This document shows, piece after piece, positions 17,816 to 27,686 of a stretch of DNA of 64,000 nt. Every line of letters starts with the position of its first letter. Within the stretch, counting starts at the first letter, position 1. The stretch is from assembly GCF_028713855.1 (NCBI RefSeq), contig NZ_JAQTNN010000008.1, positions 1-64,000 on the forward strand, written 5' to 3'. Source of the DNA: Sulfuricurvum sp. GTDB lineage: Bacteria > Campylobacterota > Campylobacteria > Campylobacterales > Sulfurimonadaceae. The position numbers were made by a program, and so were the translations under genes. Below the pieces are notes generated by a model that saw nothing but the letters and a program-made list of their open reading frames with translations, made no database searches and had not been told where the DNA came from.

Positions 17816-18227
17816 ATTTTCTAAAAAGCAGATATTAAACATCCTCTATTGGAGCGGATTTGTAGCGATAGCCGTCTATTTTGCTTATTCCAAAGGGTGG
17901 ATCTTTACCAACTTTGACTCGATTACCCCTAAACAGGCCTACTTGCTTTTACAAAACGATAATAACGTTACCCTTTTGGATGTCCGAACTCCGGAAGAGT
18001 TTGCCCAAGAGCATATTGAAGGTGCAACCCTCATCCCCGTGCAAGTGTTGAGTGAAAGACTCGCGAAGCTTCAGGGGGTCAAAGAGAAACAAATTATCGT
18101 CTATTGCCATAGCGGAAACCGAAGTGCCGTTGCTTCACGTATTCTGGTTAAAAAGGGCTTTGTTCCTCTTAATGTCAAAGGGGGAATAACCCAATGGAAA
18201 GCGCAAGGATTGCAAGTCACGCATTAA
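17808..18227 (+). CDS. Membrane-anchored rhodanese-domain protein
   Basis: A protein of 139 residues from ATG 17808 (an in-frame GTG lies at 17805). An N-terminal membrane helix (ILYWSGFVAIAVYFAYS) is followed by a single rhodanese domain: LLDVRTPEEFAQEHIEGA, then the active-site loop CHSGNRS with the catalytic cysteine, and GGITQWKAQG at the end. Such proteins transfer sulfane sulfur, probably here on the periplasmic face or at the membrane. The AAGAAGAG Shine-Dalgarno sequence lies inside the preceding 34-residue gene. In a sulfur-metabolising lineage a role in sulfur handling is likely. Confidence 0.9.
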   Translation: MSKFSKKQILNILYWSGFVAIAVYFAYSKGWIFTNFDSITPKQAYLLLQNDNNVTLLDVRTPEEFAQEHIEGATLIPVQVLSERLAKLQGVKEKQIIVYCHSGNRSAVASRILVKKGFVPLNVKGGITQWKAQGLQVTH

Positions 18228-18249
18228 CGTGCAACCGATGCATTAACGA

Positions 18250-18930
18250 TTAGTTTAATTTGTACCCGATTTTAGCGAGATTTTGTAATTGGCTGTCATC
18301 ACCTATTTTTTTGCGAAGTCTAAGAATAAGATTTTTTAATGCACCATCTGACATCTCTTCATCCAATACCTGAGAAAACGTTTCATATTGAATTATTTGC
18401 CCGCGATGGGAAAGAAGCAATTCTATCGCATGAATCTCGTTTCTTGTCAAAGCCGTTTTTTCACCCCCCGAGCGAATAAATACTTTGGCAAAATAATCGT
18501 AGGATACGTTCTCATTGATTTTTGCTATTAGCAACCCGTGCGATTTGAGACGATCAACTGCCGAGTAAAGTACTTTAATCAGCGCATTAAACTCGATCGG
18601 CTTGTGTATATAATCGATCAGATTGAGTTTACACGCGGCCAATAAATCTTCCGTTGCAATCGATCCGGAAACGATAACTATAGGGACTTTATCGTTTTGT
18701 TCACGTATTTTTTTGGCGACCTCGATACCGCTGATGCTTCCCATATGGATATCAAGGATCACGATATCGATCGGATTGGTTGTATAAATTTTCAATGCTT
18801 CTTTACCGTCGGCTACCGAATGAACTTTGCCTACGACAAGCTGCAACGTTTTTTCAGTTATCTCACGCAATGTATTATCGTCTTCAGCGTATAAGACGGA
18901 TAGATTTTTAAATTCGCTGAATTTAGCCAT
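18250..18930 (-). CDS. OmpR/PhoB-type response regulator
   Basis: A 226-residue protein with an N-terminal receiver domain (acidic pair at 17-18, phosphoacceptor D60 in IVILDIHMG, Lys in IHKPIEF). A C-terminal winged-helix DNA-binding domain follows: TALTRNEIHAIELLL, then DGALKNLILRLRKKIG. The receiver continues the style of the two neighbouring receivers. It lies 9 bp downstream of the HD-GYP gene, so it is the last gene of the operon that starts with the kinases. It should be the transcriptional output of that pathway; its targets are unknown. Confidence 0.92.
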   Translation of the reverse strand: MAKFSEFKNLSVLYAEDDNTLREITEKTLQLVVGKVHSVADGKEALKIYTTNPIDIVILDIHMGSISGIEVAKKIREQNDKVPIVIVSGSIATEDLLAACKLNLIDYIHKPIEFNALIKVLYSAVDRLKSHGLLIAKINENVSYDYFAKVFIRSGGEKTALTRNEIHAIELLLSHRGQIIQYETFSQVLDEEMSDGALKNLILRLRKKIGDDSQLQNLAKIGYKLN

Positions 18931-18939
18931 CTTTTCCCC

Positions 18940-20373
18940 TTAATCTTTAAATTTGTTTGCTATTTCGGTAAACTGGTCGATGTTTGCCATAAACATATCG
19001 ACCAGTTTTGGATCGAAATGACGACCTCGTTCATTGATAATTAACTCGATGATCTTATCCATCGGCCATGCTTTTTTATAAACTCTGTCACAGCTCAAAG
19101 CATCAAATACATCTGCCAATGCGATAATCCGTCCATAAATATGGATATTTTCTCCATCAAGCGCATTCGGATAGCCTGAACCATCCCATTTTTCATGATG
19201 TTCGTGGGCAATAATCGCAGCAGCTTGCAATAATGGACGATTGGAGTTTTTAAGAATATCATATCCGATATTGCTGTGCGTTTTCATCACAGTATATTCA
19301 TCTACATCCAGTTTGCCCGGTTTCAGCAAAATTGCATCCGGAATTCCGATTTTACCGATATCGTGCATCGGTGCAGCACTGTAGATTAACCGTATTTGTT
19401 CCTCTTCCAAGCCATAAAGTTCCCCCAGTAATTTGGAGTATTTAGCGACACGACGTACATGGTTTCCTGTCTCTTGGGATCGAGTCTCCCCAACCTCCCC
19501 CAACAATGAAAGCATTTCATGCTGCGTTTGCCATATTTCATCATTCAGATCAAAGAGTTCAGAGACATCGTGACTGATGCTGATAAAATCGATGATGTTG
19601 CCAAACTCATCCAAAATCGGTTTAATCGTCGTATCGGTGATGTAGCGTTCCCCGTTTTTTTTGAGATTTTTTATGCTCCCCGTCCAGGTTTGTTTGCTTA
19701 AAATAGTTTTCCAAAGATTTTCATAAAATTCCGATGACATATCCGGATGGCGAAGTATCCGGTGTCCTTTGGAAAGTATCTCATCAGAATCGTAGCCGCT
19801 GGTCTTGCAAAAAGCATCATTAGCGTATATGATATTCCCCTGAAGATCGGTTTTGGTGACGATCGTTGAGATATCGACAATCTCTTTGTATTGTTCTAAC
19901 AGCGTCGTTTGATGAATCAAATCTTGTTTGAGCTGAGCGGTAAATTCATTGACCTTACGCTGATTGTAAATATTCGTGACCACTTCGTGAACAATTTTGA
20001 TCATATTATCCGTCTGAATCGGTTTGAGAAGAAACTGAGCCACTCCCAGATTGATAAGTTCCAGCAAATAGCTGCTCTCTTCACACGCCGACGTGATAAT
20101 AATAGGCTGCAACGGATTTAGCTCTTTGATTTTTTTTACCATGGTGACACCGTTCATTTCAGGCATTAAAATATCGGTTATGACAATTTCAAACACTCCG
20201 CTTTGGTACAGTTTGAATCCCTCTATGCCGTTGGAAGCCGTTTGAACATTAGAGAAAATCGTCTCTAACAACAACTTCGTATTTTCGCGTATCAACGGCT
20301 CATCTTCGACGTATAAGATTCTCATTCCATCGGCTAATAATGAGAATTCATGTACCATCTCTTTAAAGGTCAT
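18940..20373 (-). CDS. Response regulator c-di-GMP phosphodiesterase (REC-PAS-HD-GYP)
   Basis: A 477-residue protein. The receiver domain has phosphoacceptor D67 (VITDILMPEMNG). A PAS domain (about 170-270) contains RHPDMS and a GY pair. The HD-GYP domain has the full set of motifs: HDIGKIGIPD, HSNIGYDIL and HEHHEKWDGSGYP. HD-GYP proteins break down c-di-GMP to pGpG or GMP at a metal centre. The ATG overlaps the upstream MASE3 kinase gene by 4 bp, so phosphorylation by that kinase is the natural model. It is followed 9 bp later by the winged-helix regulator gene. Confidence 0.94.
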   Translation of the reverse strand: MTFKEMVHEFSLLADGMRILYVEDEPLIRENTKLLLETIFSNVQTASNGIEGFKLYQSGVFEIVITDILMPEMNGVTMVKKIKELNPLQPIIITSACEESSYLLELINLGVAQFLLKPIQTDNMIKIVHEVVTNIYNQRKVNEFTAQLKQDLIHQTTLLEQYKEIVDISTIVTKTDLQGNIIYANDAFCKTSGYDSDEILSKGHRILRHPDMSSEFYENLWKTILSKQTWTGSIKNLKKNGERYITDTTIKPILDEFGNIIDFISISHDVSELFDLNDEIWQTQHEMLSLLGEVGETRSQETGNHVRRVAKYSKLLGELYGLEEEQIRLIYSAAPMHDIGKIGIPDAILLKPGKLDVDEYTVMKTHSNIGYDILKNSNRPLLQAAAIIAHEHHEKWDGSGYPNALDGENIHIYGRIIALADVFDALSCDRVYKKAWPMDKIIELIINERGRHFDPKLVDMFMANIDQFTEIANKFKD

Positions 20374-22940
20374 TTCGTTTCCTTTTCATACGGTAATTTA
20401 ATTGTAAAGATAGTTTCATTTCCCTGACTATTCACACTTATCATGCCGTGGCAGTGGTCTTGAATAATCATTCGACTCATATACAGTCCCAAGCCGGTAC
20501 CGTTGTTTTTTGTCTTCGTCGTAAAATACGGGATGAAGAGTTTATTGATGATCTCAGGAGCGATTCCTCCGGCATTGTCACGGATCGAGATAATCCCGTA
20601 TTCATCATCTCCATCCAGAGTGATCCGGATATGACCGTCTAAAATTCGTTTCTCGACAAAGGCATCCAGCGAATTTTTCAATAATGCAATCAAAACCTGC
20701 AGCACTTCATTACGATACGTAAAGAGTTTCGGATCGTGCAAAGAGATTGTTTCCACCAAAATTCCATGATTTTTTAGCGTATGATCAACAAGGCTCAAAG
20801 CATTATGAATGAGTATCGAGATATTAAAATGCTCTTTAGGTTTATCGGGACGGAAAAAATCCCGATACGCTGAAATAGTTTGAGAGAGGTGGGTGCTTTG
20901 TTCCTCGATTTTTTTCAGATTATCGATCAGGTGAATGTTGTTCTCATCTTTCATTAACTCCTGTAAACGCATTTGAGAAGTTATGGCATTGATAATTGCC
21001 AATGGCTGTCGCCATTGGTGGGCAATCATCGAGATCATTTCCCCCATCTGAGCCTGGCGGGTATTCATTCTGAAAATTCTTTCCTCTTCGATATGCTCGG
21101 TAAGGTCTCTTGCGATCATGATAAGTTTATTTTCATCATTATCACTAAAGCCTGAAAGGGTAAATTCGATGATTTTGATTTCATCAGGGGCATTATAAAG
21201 TCGAAGCGAACACTCATCGGTTACGTATTGTCCCTGATACGCTAAATCAAGATAGTAGTGAAAACTCTCTTTTCGGCACTCTATGTCATAGGCCAAATCG
21301 AAAATATCTTTGCCGATCAAAGTTTCTTTATCCGTACCAAACAATGATAATGCCAGCCCATTGCAGTCCACGATCGTATACTGTTCTAAAACGATGATCG
21401 CCTCATGAACCGATGCAAAAATCGTCCGATAAAATTTTTCGCTCTCTTTAATCTGCAACTGTGTTCGACGAATCTCCGTGATATCGGTATAAGCACCGAC
21501 CACACCGGAGATAGGGCCATCAACGTCTTCTCTCAAGGGTACTTTGGACGTCCTTAACCAACTGGTGTCCTCTACCCCTCTCTCCTGCGGTTCTTCGTAA
21601 TTAATTCTCGATATACCGCTTTCAATCACTTGATGATCATCCAAACGGTATAATTCAGCCTGATCGTGCCAAATCAACTCATCATCACGCTTTCCGACTA
21701 TTGATTCCGAATCATCCAACCCCGCATCTTGGGCAAACAAATTATTGCATCCCAAATAGACCGACTCTTTATCTTTCCAAAACAGCCTCACCGGAGCTGT
21801 ATTGATAATAGTTTTCAAAAGCGTCCCCTCTTGGATAAGCCGTCGTTCTGCCTGACGCTGTGCCGTCATATCGATACAGATTTGTAAGGTTCCGCTAATC
21901 GTATCTTTTGTTTTGATAGGGCTAATCGTGTATTGTTTGTATTTATCCGCAAAGGCCACTTCAAACGTACGGTATTCCCCTTTCTCTATTGCCTGACATA
22001 CTTCACATTCGGATTGGCTGATACCCGGTGGATGGAGTAAATCATGATTATTCTGTCCGACGAACTCATCGAAAACAGGGGTAGCACATTGTGCCGTTGC
22101 ACGGTTGATCTGACGGATGATCCCCTCCGTATCAACAACGACCACAGGAACCGGAATCGCATCGTAAGCACTCGATGCTTTCGCCATCACCGAAAACGGT
22201 TCTTTAAGCGCCGTCACCACGATCCCTCTAAAAATCATCCAATAGGCAAAAAATTTCAGGATATGCCCAACTAAATTCATAAAGCCGTATACATCGATAT
22301 AAAGGGTAAAACATCCCTCTGCAGCGATCCCGAGCAACAAAGACCAACAAATCGAACGATACATGAGCGGATGATAATTCTCTCGTTTGGAACGGTAGAT
22401 CACCAGAGCGATCATGGATGCGAACATAATGGCATATTCGGATGCAATTTTTGTCGCCGTTAACCCTTCATTCGCCACATACATTGTCGGGAAAATCCCC
22501 ATGAAGGTTCCGATATAGGCTCCCCCTGCCGCAACGGCGAACCAGCCAAATACTCTGCGCGGCGAGATCGTATCAAAACGGATAAAAGGGGCAATCAACA
22601 AGGTAGTAATCTGAAATATTCGGGCTGCAATCCATAAGGTTGTTGAAGGATTCTGAGTAGAAACGTCAGAATAAATATTCATCCCGTAGTAACTGAGCAT
22701 ATGAAACAAATCCAATATCGCTGTCCAGAAAAAACCGATTCCTAGAAAGAGTAAAAAATTGTTACGGGTGAATTTGTACATGTAATAGGCGATAATCGCG
22801 ATAAGTACCCCTATGATCACCGCGAATAATTCAACGAGAACATGAAACAGTAGATACCCCTCGCCCAGCCGGATCCCCAATAAAAATACCATTAAAACAA
22901 TCGGAGTGACCGTTTCAAACAAATCAAGTTTTTTAAACAT
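20370..22940 (-). CDS. Membrane sensor histidine kinase (MASE3-PAS-PAS-PAS-HisKA-HATPase)
   Basis: Started at the ATG at 22940 (856 residues) because AGGATGCAGAGA gives a Shine-Dalgarno sequence there; the open frame extends to 23000 inside the upstream gene. About seven N-terminal membrane segments (residues 10-250) have the look of a MASE3 sensor: LGEGYLLFHVLVE and ILDLFHMLSYYGM. Three PAS domains follow (about 260-620). The H-box is IAHQWRQPL with H641, and the ATPase part has NSLDAF, RDNAGGI and NGTGLGLYMS. No receiver is fused. The gene overlaps the CHASE kinase gene by 8 bp and the HD-GYP gene by 4 bp. Its C-terminal half is a close copy of that of the upstream kinase. Confidence 0.92.
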   Translation of the reverse strand: MFKKLDLFETVTPIVLMVFLLGIRLGEGYLLFHVLVELFAVIIGVLIAIIAYYMYKFTRNNFLLFLGIGFFWTAILDLFHMLSYYGMNIYSDVSTQNPSTTLWIAARIFQITTLLIAPFIRFDTISPRRVFGWFAVAAGGAYIGTFMGIFPTMYVANEGLTATKIASEYAIMFASMIALVIYRSKRENYHPLMYRSICWSLLLGIAAEGCFTLYIDVYGFMNLVGHILKFFAYWMIFRGIVVTALKEPFSVMAKASSAYDAIPVPVVVVDTEGIIRQINRATAQCATPVFDEFVGQNNHDLLHPPGISQSECEVCQAIEKGEYRTFEVAFADKYKQYTISPIKTKDTISGTLQICIDMTAQRQAERRLIQEGTLLKTIINTAPVRLFWKDKESVYLGCNNLFAQDAGLDDSESIVGKRDDELIWHDQAELYRLDDHQVIESGISRINYEEPQERGVEDTSWLRTSKVPLREDVDGPISGVVGAYTDITEIRRTQLQIKESEKFYRTIFASVHEAIIVLEQYTIVDCNGLALSLFGTDKETLIGKDIFDLAYDIECRKESFHYYLDLAYQGQYVTDECSLRLYNAPDEIKIIEFTLSGFSDNDENKLIMIARDLTEHIEEERIFRMNTRQAQMGEMISMIAHQWRQPLAIINAITSQMRLQELMKDENNIHLIDNLKKIEEQSTHLSQTISAYRDFFRPDKPKEHFNISILIHNALSLVDHTLKNHGILVETISLHDPKLFTYRNEVLQVLIALLKNSLDAFVEKRILDGHIRITLDGDDEYGIISIRDNAGGIAPEIINKLFIPYFTTKTKNNGTGLGLYMSRMIIQDHCHGMISVNSQGNETIFTIKLPYEKETK
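20373..21450 (-). repeat. Diverged tandem copy, PAS-HisKA-HATPase half (copy 1)
   Basis: This segment of the MASE3 kinase gene matches 22936-24025 of the CHASE kinase gene over the last PAS domain and the whole kinase core. The proteins agree almost residue for residue around QMGEMISMIAHQWRQPL and the following dimerisation helix, and long stretches of DNA are the same. The two genes differ completely upstream, so the duplicated core was joined to different sensors. Confidence 0.8.
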
Positions 22941-25446
22941 TCTCTGCATCCTGATTTGTATGATTTTCGTATGGGAGTTTGATGGTAAACGTCGTTTCAT
23001 TGCCTTCGCTCATCACCTCAAGCACTCCTGCACAGTGCTCTTCAATAATAATTTTACTCATGTACAGTCCCAACCCGGTACCGTATTTATGTTTGGTCGT
23101 AAAATAGGGGATAAACAGTTTATTCATGACATCCGGAGCAATTCCGCCGGCATTGTCATGAATAGTGACGATGCCATAGTGCTCATCCTGATCGATCGTA
23201 ATAGAGATCGAACCTTGCGCACGACTCTCTTCAAATGCGTCGAGTGCATTTTTCAACAATGAAATCAATACCTGCAGCACTTCATTTCGATAGCTGATCA
23301 GTTGAGGGTCTTGTATCGATATTTTTTTGATCGTTATCCCATAATTTTTAAGGGTATGGTCAATCAGACGTAATGCATGATCGATGAGAGTCGAAATATT
23401 AAAGAGTTCTTTGGGCTTATCGGGACGGAAAAAATCTCTGTAATCCGTTATCGTTTGAGAAAGGTGGATACTTTGTTCCTCAATTTTGATCAGATTTTCG
23501 ATCATGTGAGGATCATTCTCGTCTTTCATCAGCTCCTGTAAACGCATTTGAGAGGTTATAGCGTTGATTATGGCTAACGGCTGTCGCCATTGGTGGGCAA
23601 TCATTGAGATCATTTCCCCCATCTGAGCCTGACGGGTATGCATTTTAAATAATTTTTCCTGCTCAATTTGGTCGGTAATATCACGGGCGATCAGAACCAG
23701 CTTGTTGCTGTTACTCCGGCCAAAACCTGAAAGGGTAATCTCAACGATCTTACTCTCATTATAATGGTTTAGCAATGTCAATGAGCACACTGTCGTTGTA
23801 GACTCACCTCGATAGGCAGCCTTCAGATAAAAAGCAAAGTCATTTTCCCGACACTCTATATGCGTAGCGGTATCAAAAATATTCATCCCCGTTAACTGTT
23901 GTTTCGTCATTTCAAACAGACGTACCGCTTCATCATTGCAATCGATGATAATGTCATCCGCTAAAATACAAACCGCCTCATTAATCGAGGCAAACATCGT
24001 TTGATAGAATTCTGCACTCTCTTTGAGTAACCGCTCTATTTTTTTTCGTTCGGTGATTTCCCGAGAGGAAGCATACAGATACTCTACCCCGTCTGCATCG
24101 ACACGGCGTGCCGTGATTTCAACGTCGAACAAGGTTCTGTCTTTACGTCGGAACACCGTTTCAAATTTCATCGGAACAGCCGATACGGTATTCAATGCAT
24201 GCACAATTTCTTCATCTGACAATTTTGCTTCCCAATCATATACTCTCAAACTCTGAGTATCATGTTCATCATATCCGAGCATCTGGAGAAACGACGGGCT
24301 GCATTCAATCAGATTTCCATCAGAATCGAGGATATGGATACCGTCAACGGAAGATTCTAACATACTTTGAAACCATGAACGGCTTAATTCAAGTTCAACC
24401 GTATTTCGCTGAAGCAGTTTTCGGCTTCGCAACAGCTCTACAATGGTATACATCAGGATAAAATAGAGTCCTAATCCCACCATCGCCGCAAAGATAGGAT
24501 AAAAGTTATCCGTTGATCGGTCGAATTGCGGTGAACTGGAGTAATAAAGATGCCATGTTCTGCCGCCGATGGTCATGGTTGTATGGGAAGTATGTTCAGA
24601 ACTATAACCGCTAAGCACAGAACGGTAAAGGAGATGCTCTTTGGTGCGCTGAGGAGTGTCATAAATCTCCACTCGAAGCGATTCGTCATGTTGACCGAGC
24701 GCCTCCATCAAATCGTTCATCCGAAACGGGCTGTACACAAATCCGATTAATGCATGACGGCGTTCTTCGATCGTGTCAAGACGTTCTCCTGTTTTATAAA
24801 ATGGAAGGTACATCAAAAACCCTGCCTGTACCTTTTCATCGATTTCCTGAACCAATTTTACTTTTCCCGAAATCGAGAATTTGCCCGTATCTGCTGCCCG
24901 CTGCATCGCTTCGCGGCGGGTAGGTTCAGAGTACATATCGTATCCGATAGCAGCCTGATTCCGTTTGTCGAGGGGTTCGAGATAGAGAATGGCACTGTAG
25001 AATTCTCGTTGACCGGCAGGTCTGAGGGCAAACGAAGAGAAACCCTCACTCCTCATTTTTTCTTCTATCGGAGAAACCTGCTCAGGCGTCAGCATCATGG
25101 AATAACCAATCCCCTGCATTCCGGGGTAATAATTTTGGGGGTCAAGCGTCTGAACGAACTGATGCCACTCCTGTCGAGAGACATAACTGCTCCCTTGCAT
25201 GAATCCGACGCCGCTTCGCAAGGCATTTTCATATCGGTGTATTCGTCTGTCTGTAGCATCACGGTTATCCTCCGCATAATGCTCAAATAGTTTTTGGGAA
25301 CGCTCATATAACAATCGGTCCGTTCCATACCAAACGACGACAACGACAATCACCGATAAGACAAATCCCATGAGCGTAACAAACCGACTTTGTATAAAAT
25401 CTGACGAGAGAGAAGTGCGAGAAATCATCCGTTTCAACATGGGCAT
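22933..25446 (-). CDS. CHASE-domain sensor histidine kinase
   Basis: About 837 residues from ATG 25446 (ATG 25440 is also possible); the open frame runs further upstream into the preceding gene. One N-terminal membrane helix is followed by a periplasmic CHASE domain: GVGFMQGS, YPGMQGIGYS, then YLEPLDKRNQAAIGYDM and a closing QAGFLMYLPFY. A second membrane helix lies before two PAS domains. The H-box is IAHQWRQPL with H618, and the ATPase motifs NALDAF, HDNAGGI and YGTGLGLYMS are intact. CHASE domains sense small external molecules such as nucleotide-like or fatty-acid-like ligands; the ligand here is unknown. It sits 1 bp after the receiver gene and overlaps the next kinase gene. Confidence 0.92.
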   Translation of the reverse strand: MPMLKRMISRTSLSSDFIQSRFVTLMGFVLSVIVVVVVWYGTDRLLYERSQKLFEHYAEDNRDATDRRIHRYENALRSGVGFMQGSSYVSRQEWHQFVQTLDPQNYYPGMQGIGYSMMLTPEQVSPIEEKMRSEGFSSFALRPAGQREFYSAILYLEPLDKRNQAAIGYDMYSEPTRREAMQRAADTGKFSISGKVKLVQEIDEKVQAGFLMYLPFYKTGERLDTIEERRHALIGFVYSPFRMNDLMEALGQHDESLRVEIYDTPQRTKEHLLYRSVLSGYSSEHTSHTTMTIGGRTWHLYYSSSPQFDRSTDNFYPIFAAMVGLGLYFILMYTIVELLRSRKLLQRNTVELELSRSWFQSMLESSVDGIHILDSDGNLIECSPSFLQMLGYDEHDTQSLRVYDWEAKLSDEEIVHALNTVSAVPMKFETVFRRKDRTLFDVEITARRVDADGVEYLYASSREITERKKIERLLKESAEFYQTMFASINEAVCILADDIIIDCNDEAVRLFEMTKQQLTGMNIFDTATHIECRENDFAFYLKAAYRGESTTTVCSLTLLNHYNESKIVEITLSGFGRSNSNKLVLIARDITDQIEQEKLFKMHTRQAQMGEMISMIAHQWRQPLAIINAITSQMRLQELMKDENDPHMIENLIKIEEQSIHLSQTITDYRDFFRPDKPKELFNISTLIDHALRLIDHTLKNYGITIKKISIQDPQLISYRNEVLQVLISLLKNALDAFEESRAQGSISITIDQDEHYGIVTIHDNAGGIAPDVMNKLFIPYFTTKHKYGTGLGLYMSKIIIEEHCAGVLEVMSEGNETTFTIKLPYENHTNQDAENV
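22936..24025 (-). repeat. Diverged tandem copy, PAS-HisKA-HATPase half (copy 2)
   Basis: The partner of 20373-21450. Similarity starts at the last PAS domain and continues to the C terminus of both kinases. Many synonymous differences show that the duplication is not recent and is not an assembly artefact. Confidence 0.8.
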
Positions 25447-25447
25447 C

Positions 25448-26494
25448 TCAAAAAAATTCGATATCGCCGGATTCGGCATCATCAGGATGAACCAAGGCGA
25501 TAATCTGCTGGATACTGAGCGATGTCGGCTGATGAATATGGTGGATATTGCGCATAGCCATACTCTCTGTTGAAAAACGCTGAACATAGAGGCTTAAATC
25601 GATGCACACGGCGTCAAAAAGTCTTAATACCAAATCCGATTTATCCTTCAACAAAGCTATGAAATCATTTGCTTCGGCTATGAGACGGGCTAATTCTTTT
25701 AAATTTTCCGCCAATGGATCTAGAAAAGGGGAATAACGAAACAGGATATTGGATATTTTGGAAAGATCCTCATGGGTTTTGTGAATGTGGCGCATCTGCG
25801 CATTTTGAGTGTAAAGAGCAAGTTCATCGGGAATCTCATTTAACAGATCTCTCATCTCTTCGCTGTCATCGGCAATAAAAACTACTTTCTCTTCCCCTTG
25901 GTCTTCGTCTTTTGCAAAATACTCTTTTAAAAGTTCGGATCTCTCCTCCGGCTGAGTTTGTGAATAGAGTGTTCCAAGCTGCTCGTTTTTAACGTTAAGT
26001 GCATGCAAATGCGATGTAAGCAGTTTAACCACTTTTTTAAGCTTTTTTCGCTCCTCATGAAGGGTATCAAAGAGTTCAAGATTGACTTTTTGGGCATCAG
26101 CATCCCGACAAACCGGATAAAGCGCAGTGAGCATATCATTCAAATTTATCGGTTTTAGAATAAAACTGCTTATACCGTTGCGCATCAGATTGATAAGAAT
26201 AGTGGATTCATCGTGCGCTGAAATCGCAATAATCTTTTGTTCGGGATTGATTTCCCGGATACGCTCAATCATATCGATCCCGTTCATCACCGGCATATTG
26301 ATATCGGTAATAATGATGTCATAATGAGCGTCGTTGTATTGTGAAAGTCCCTCTTCACCATTTTGAGCAAGATCGACACGTGCGAAAAAAGGTTCAAAAA
26401 CTTTTTTTGTCTCTTCTCTGAGTGCCTCGTTATCTTCGACATACAATACGTTCAATCGGAGAGAAAACTTTTGTAGATCTTTAAACGTAGCCAT
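25448..26494 (-). CDS. Response regulator with an unrecognised helical C-terminal domain
   Basis: A 348-residue protein. The receiver domain has phosphoacceptor D64 (IITDINMPVMNG) and Lys in ILKPIN. The remainder (about 130-348) is helical with no enzymatic motif that I know. Its last third aligns with the last third of the receiver protein at 38675-40108 (LFDAVCIDLSLYV against LLEHLGLDLVSWR). Both end in an acidic tail, here SGDIEFF. The C-terminal part is therefore probably a shared interaction module. The gene has a good Shine-Dalgarno sequence (AAAGGG) and lies 25 bp after the CZB receptor gene and 1 bp before the CHASE kinase gene. Confidence 0.8.
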   Translation of the reverse strand: MATFKDLQKFSLRLNVLYVEDNEALREETKKVFEPFFARVDLAQNGEEGLSQYNDAHYDIIITDINMPVMNGIDMIERIREINPEQKIIAISAHDESTILINLMRNGISSFILKPINLNDMLTALYPVCRDADAQKVNLELFDTLHEERKKLKKVVKLLTSHLHALNVKNEQLGTLYSQTQPEERSELLKEYFAKDEDQGEEKVVFIADDSEEMRDLLNEIPDELALYTQNAQMRHIHKTHEDLSKISNILFRYSPFLDPLAENLKELARLIAEANDFIALLKDKSDLVLRLFDAVCIDLSLYVQRFSTESMAMRNIHHIHQPTSLSIQQIIALVHPDDAESGDIEFF

Positions 26495-26519
26495 CTTTTA
26501 CCCTTTACGCTCAACACTC

Positions 26520-27614
26520 TTATTGCTTCTCTTGAAGCATTCGATCCAATATCACAAAGACTTCGTCACTGGCATGTTCCATATCTTGGAAAACTCTAAA
26601 AAAATCTTCAGAACCGATACTTTTCGTTTGGATCAAATCGAATACTTTATGGGTTGAGTTATGAACAATCGCATGCGGAGATTCAAGCTGTCCATAACTC
26701 GGCGTTTTATGGAAAAAGTCGGCACCTTCACCATTATGATACCATTTTCCCAATCGGCAATTATGATGATCAACAAATGAAAACTGCTCTTTTTTCGATA
26801 CGGCGGAAAGATAGGTATTGACTTTCCATATAACATGGTCAAGCTTTGCCAAATTCATAAAAATCCGCTCAGCGGTATGGGCAGTACTGATAAATGTCTG
26901 ATTCATCATAGATGCATTTTGTTCCATGTTTTCATTGAAACTTCTGATGGAATCATTGGATTCGGAAATATTCTCCTGAATCAACTCAAACTTGTCGCCT
27001 ATAGTCGAGACATCCTGTTTCATTGATTGCAGCGAAATATTAATTTCGCTGATCGCTTTATTGGTGCGATCGGCTAATTTCCGCACTTCATCCGCTACAA
27101 CGGCAAAGCCGCGTCCGTGTTCACCCGCACGTGCGGCTTCGATGGCGGCGTTAAGAGCCAACAGATTGGTTTGGTCGGAAATATCTTTGATCAACCCTAA
27201 GATACTCGCGACATCCTGTGCTCTAATAGAGAGTGCCTGCACCGTATCCATCGAATCAGCCGCCAGGTGATTTAGGTTTTCCAATGTTTCCGAAATATTA
27301 GAGGATTTACTCACTAATCCGACGATATTATCCAACAGTGTCGTTGACTGCGCGATATTCTCTTTTGAAGAGGCAACAGACTGAGCCATATTGCCCTGAA
27401 TATCGATCAGATTTTTTTTAAGCTGTTCATTTTGATACGCCATGACATCCGAAGCGTCTTGACATTTGAATTGTTCAGTTTGTGCTTGCAGAGATCCGTT
27501 TTTTTCGTTGAGTTCCTCTTTGAGTCGGAGAATTTCATTTCGCAGAGAATCATTATCATTTTTTACATTATTCAGCTCACGGAGCAAATTAGTGTCATCG
27601 TTAAACCATCCCAT
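26520..27614 (-). CDS. Soluble chemoreceptor with CZB zinc-binding domain (TlpD-like)
   Basis: A 364-residue protein without membrane segments. A charged N-terminal coiled coil is followed by a complete receptor signalling hairpin, with [19 protein letters not shown] at the tip. The C-terminal CZB domain has spaced ligands in [20 protein letters not shown] and [13 protein letters not shown]; the His and Cys bind zinc. This is the architecture of Helicobacter pylori TlpD, a cytoplasmic receptor linked to oxidative and energy stress sensing. The N terminus lacks any other known sensor, so CZB is the likely input. It follows cheB by 72 bp. Confidence 0.92.
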   Translation of the reverse strand: MGWFNDDTNLLRELNNVKNDNDSLRNEILRLKEELNEKNGSLQAQTEQFKCQDASDVMAYQNEQLKKNLIDIQGNMAQSVASSKENIAQSTTLLDNIVGLVSKSSNISETLENLNHLAADSMDTVQALSIRAQDVASILGLIKDISDQTNLLALNAAIEAARAGEHGRGFAVVADEVRKLADRTNKAISEINISLQSMKQDVSTIGDKFELIQENISESNDSIRSFNENMEQNASMMNQTFISTAHTAERIFMNLAKLDHVIWKVNTYLSAVSKKEQFSFVDHHNCRLGKWYHNGEGADFFHKTPSYGQLESPHAIVHNSTHKVFDLIQTKSIGSEDFFRVFQDMEHASDEVFVILDRMLQEKQ

Positions 27615-27686
27615 AAAAACATTCCTTCCTCAATTCTGTTATAAACCCTATTATAAACGAATAAAGTCTTAAAACAATCACAACCG

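Noticed and set aside
18228-18249. GCATTAACG direct repeat and weak CACG/CGTG hairpin between convergent genes
   Set aside because: The stem is four bases with no T-run, too weak for a terminator.
20373-24025. Near-identical kinase halves as an assembly artefact
   Set aside because: Many synonymous and non-synonymous differences are spread over the copies, and the flanking sensors differ, so this is true duplication.
25447-25587. Long N-terminal extension of the CHASE kinase frame
   Set aside because: It lies inside the receiver gene on the same strand and encodes no helix or motif; the ATG at 25446 or 25440 gives a proper first membrane helix.
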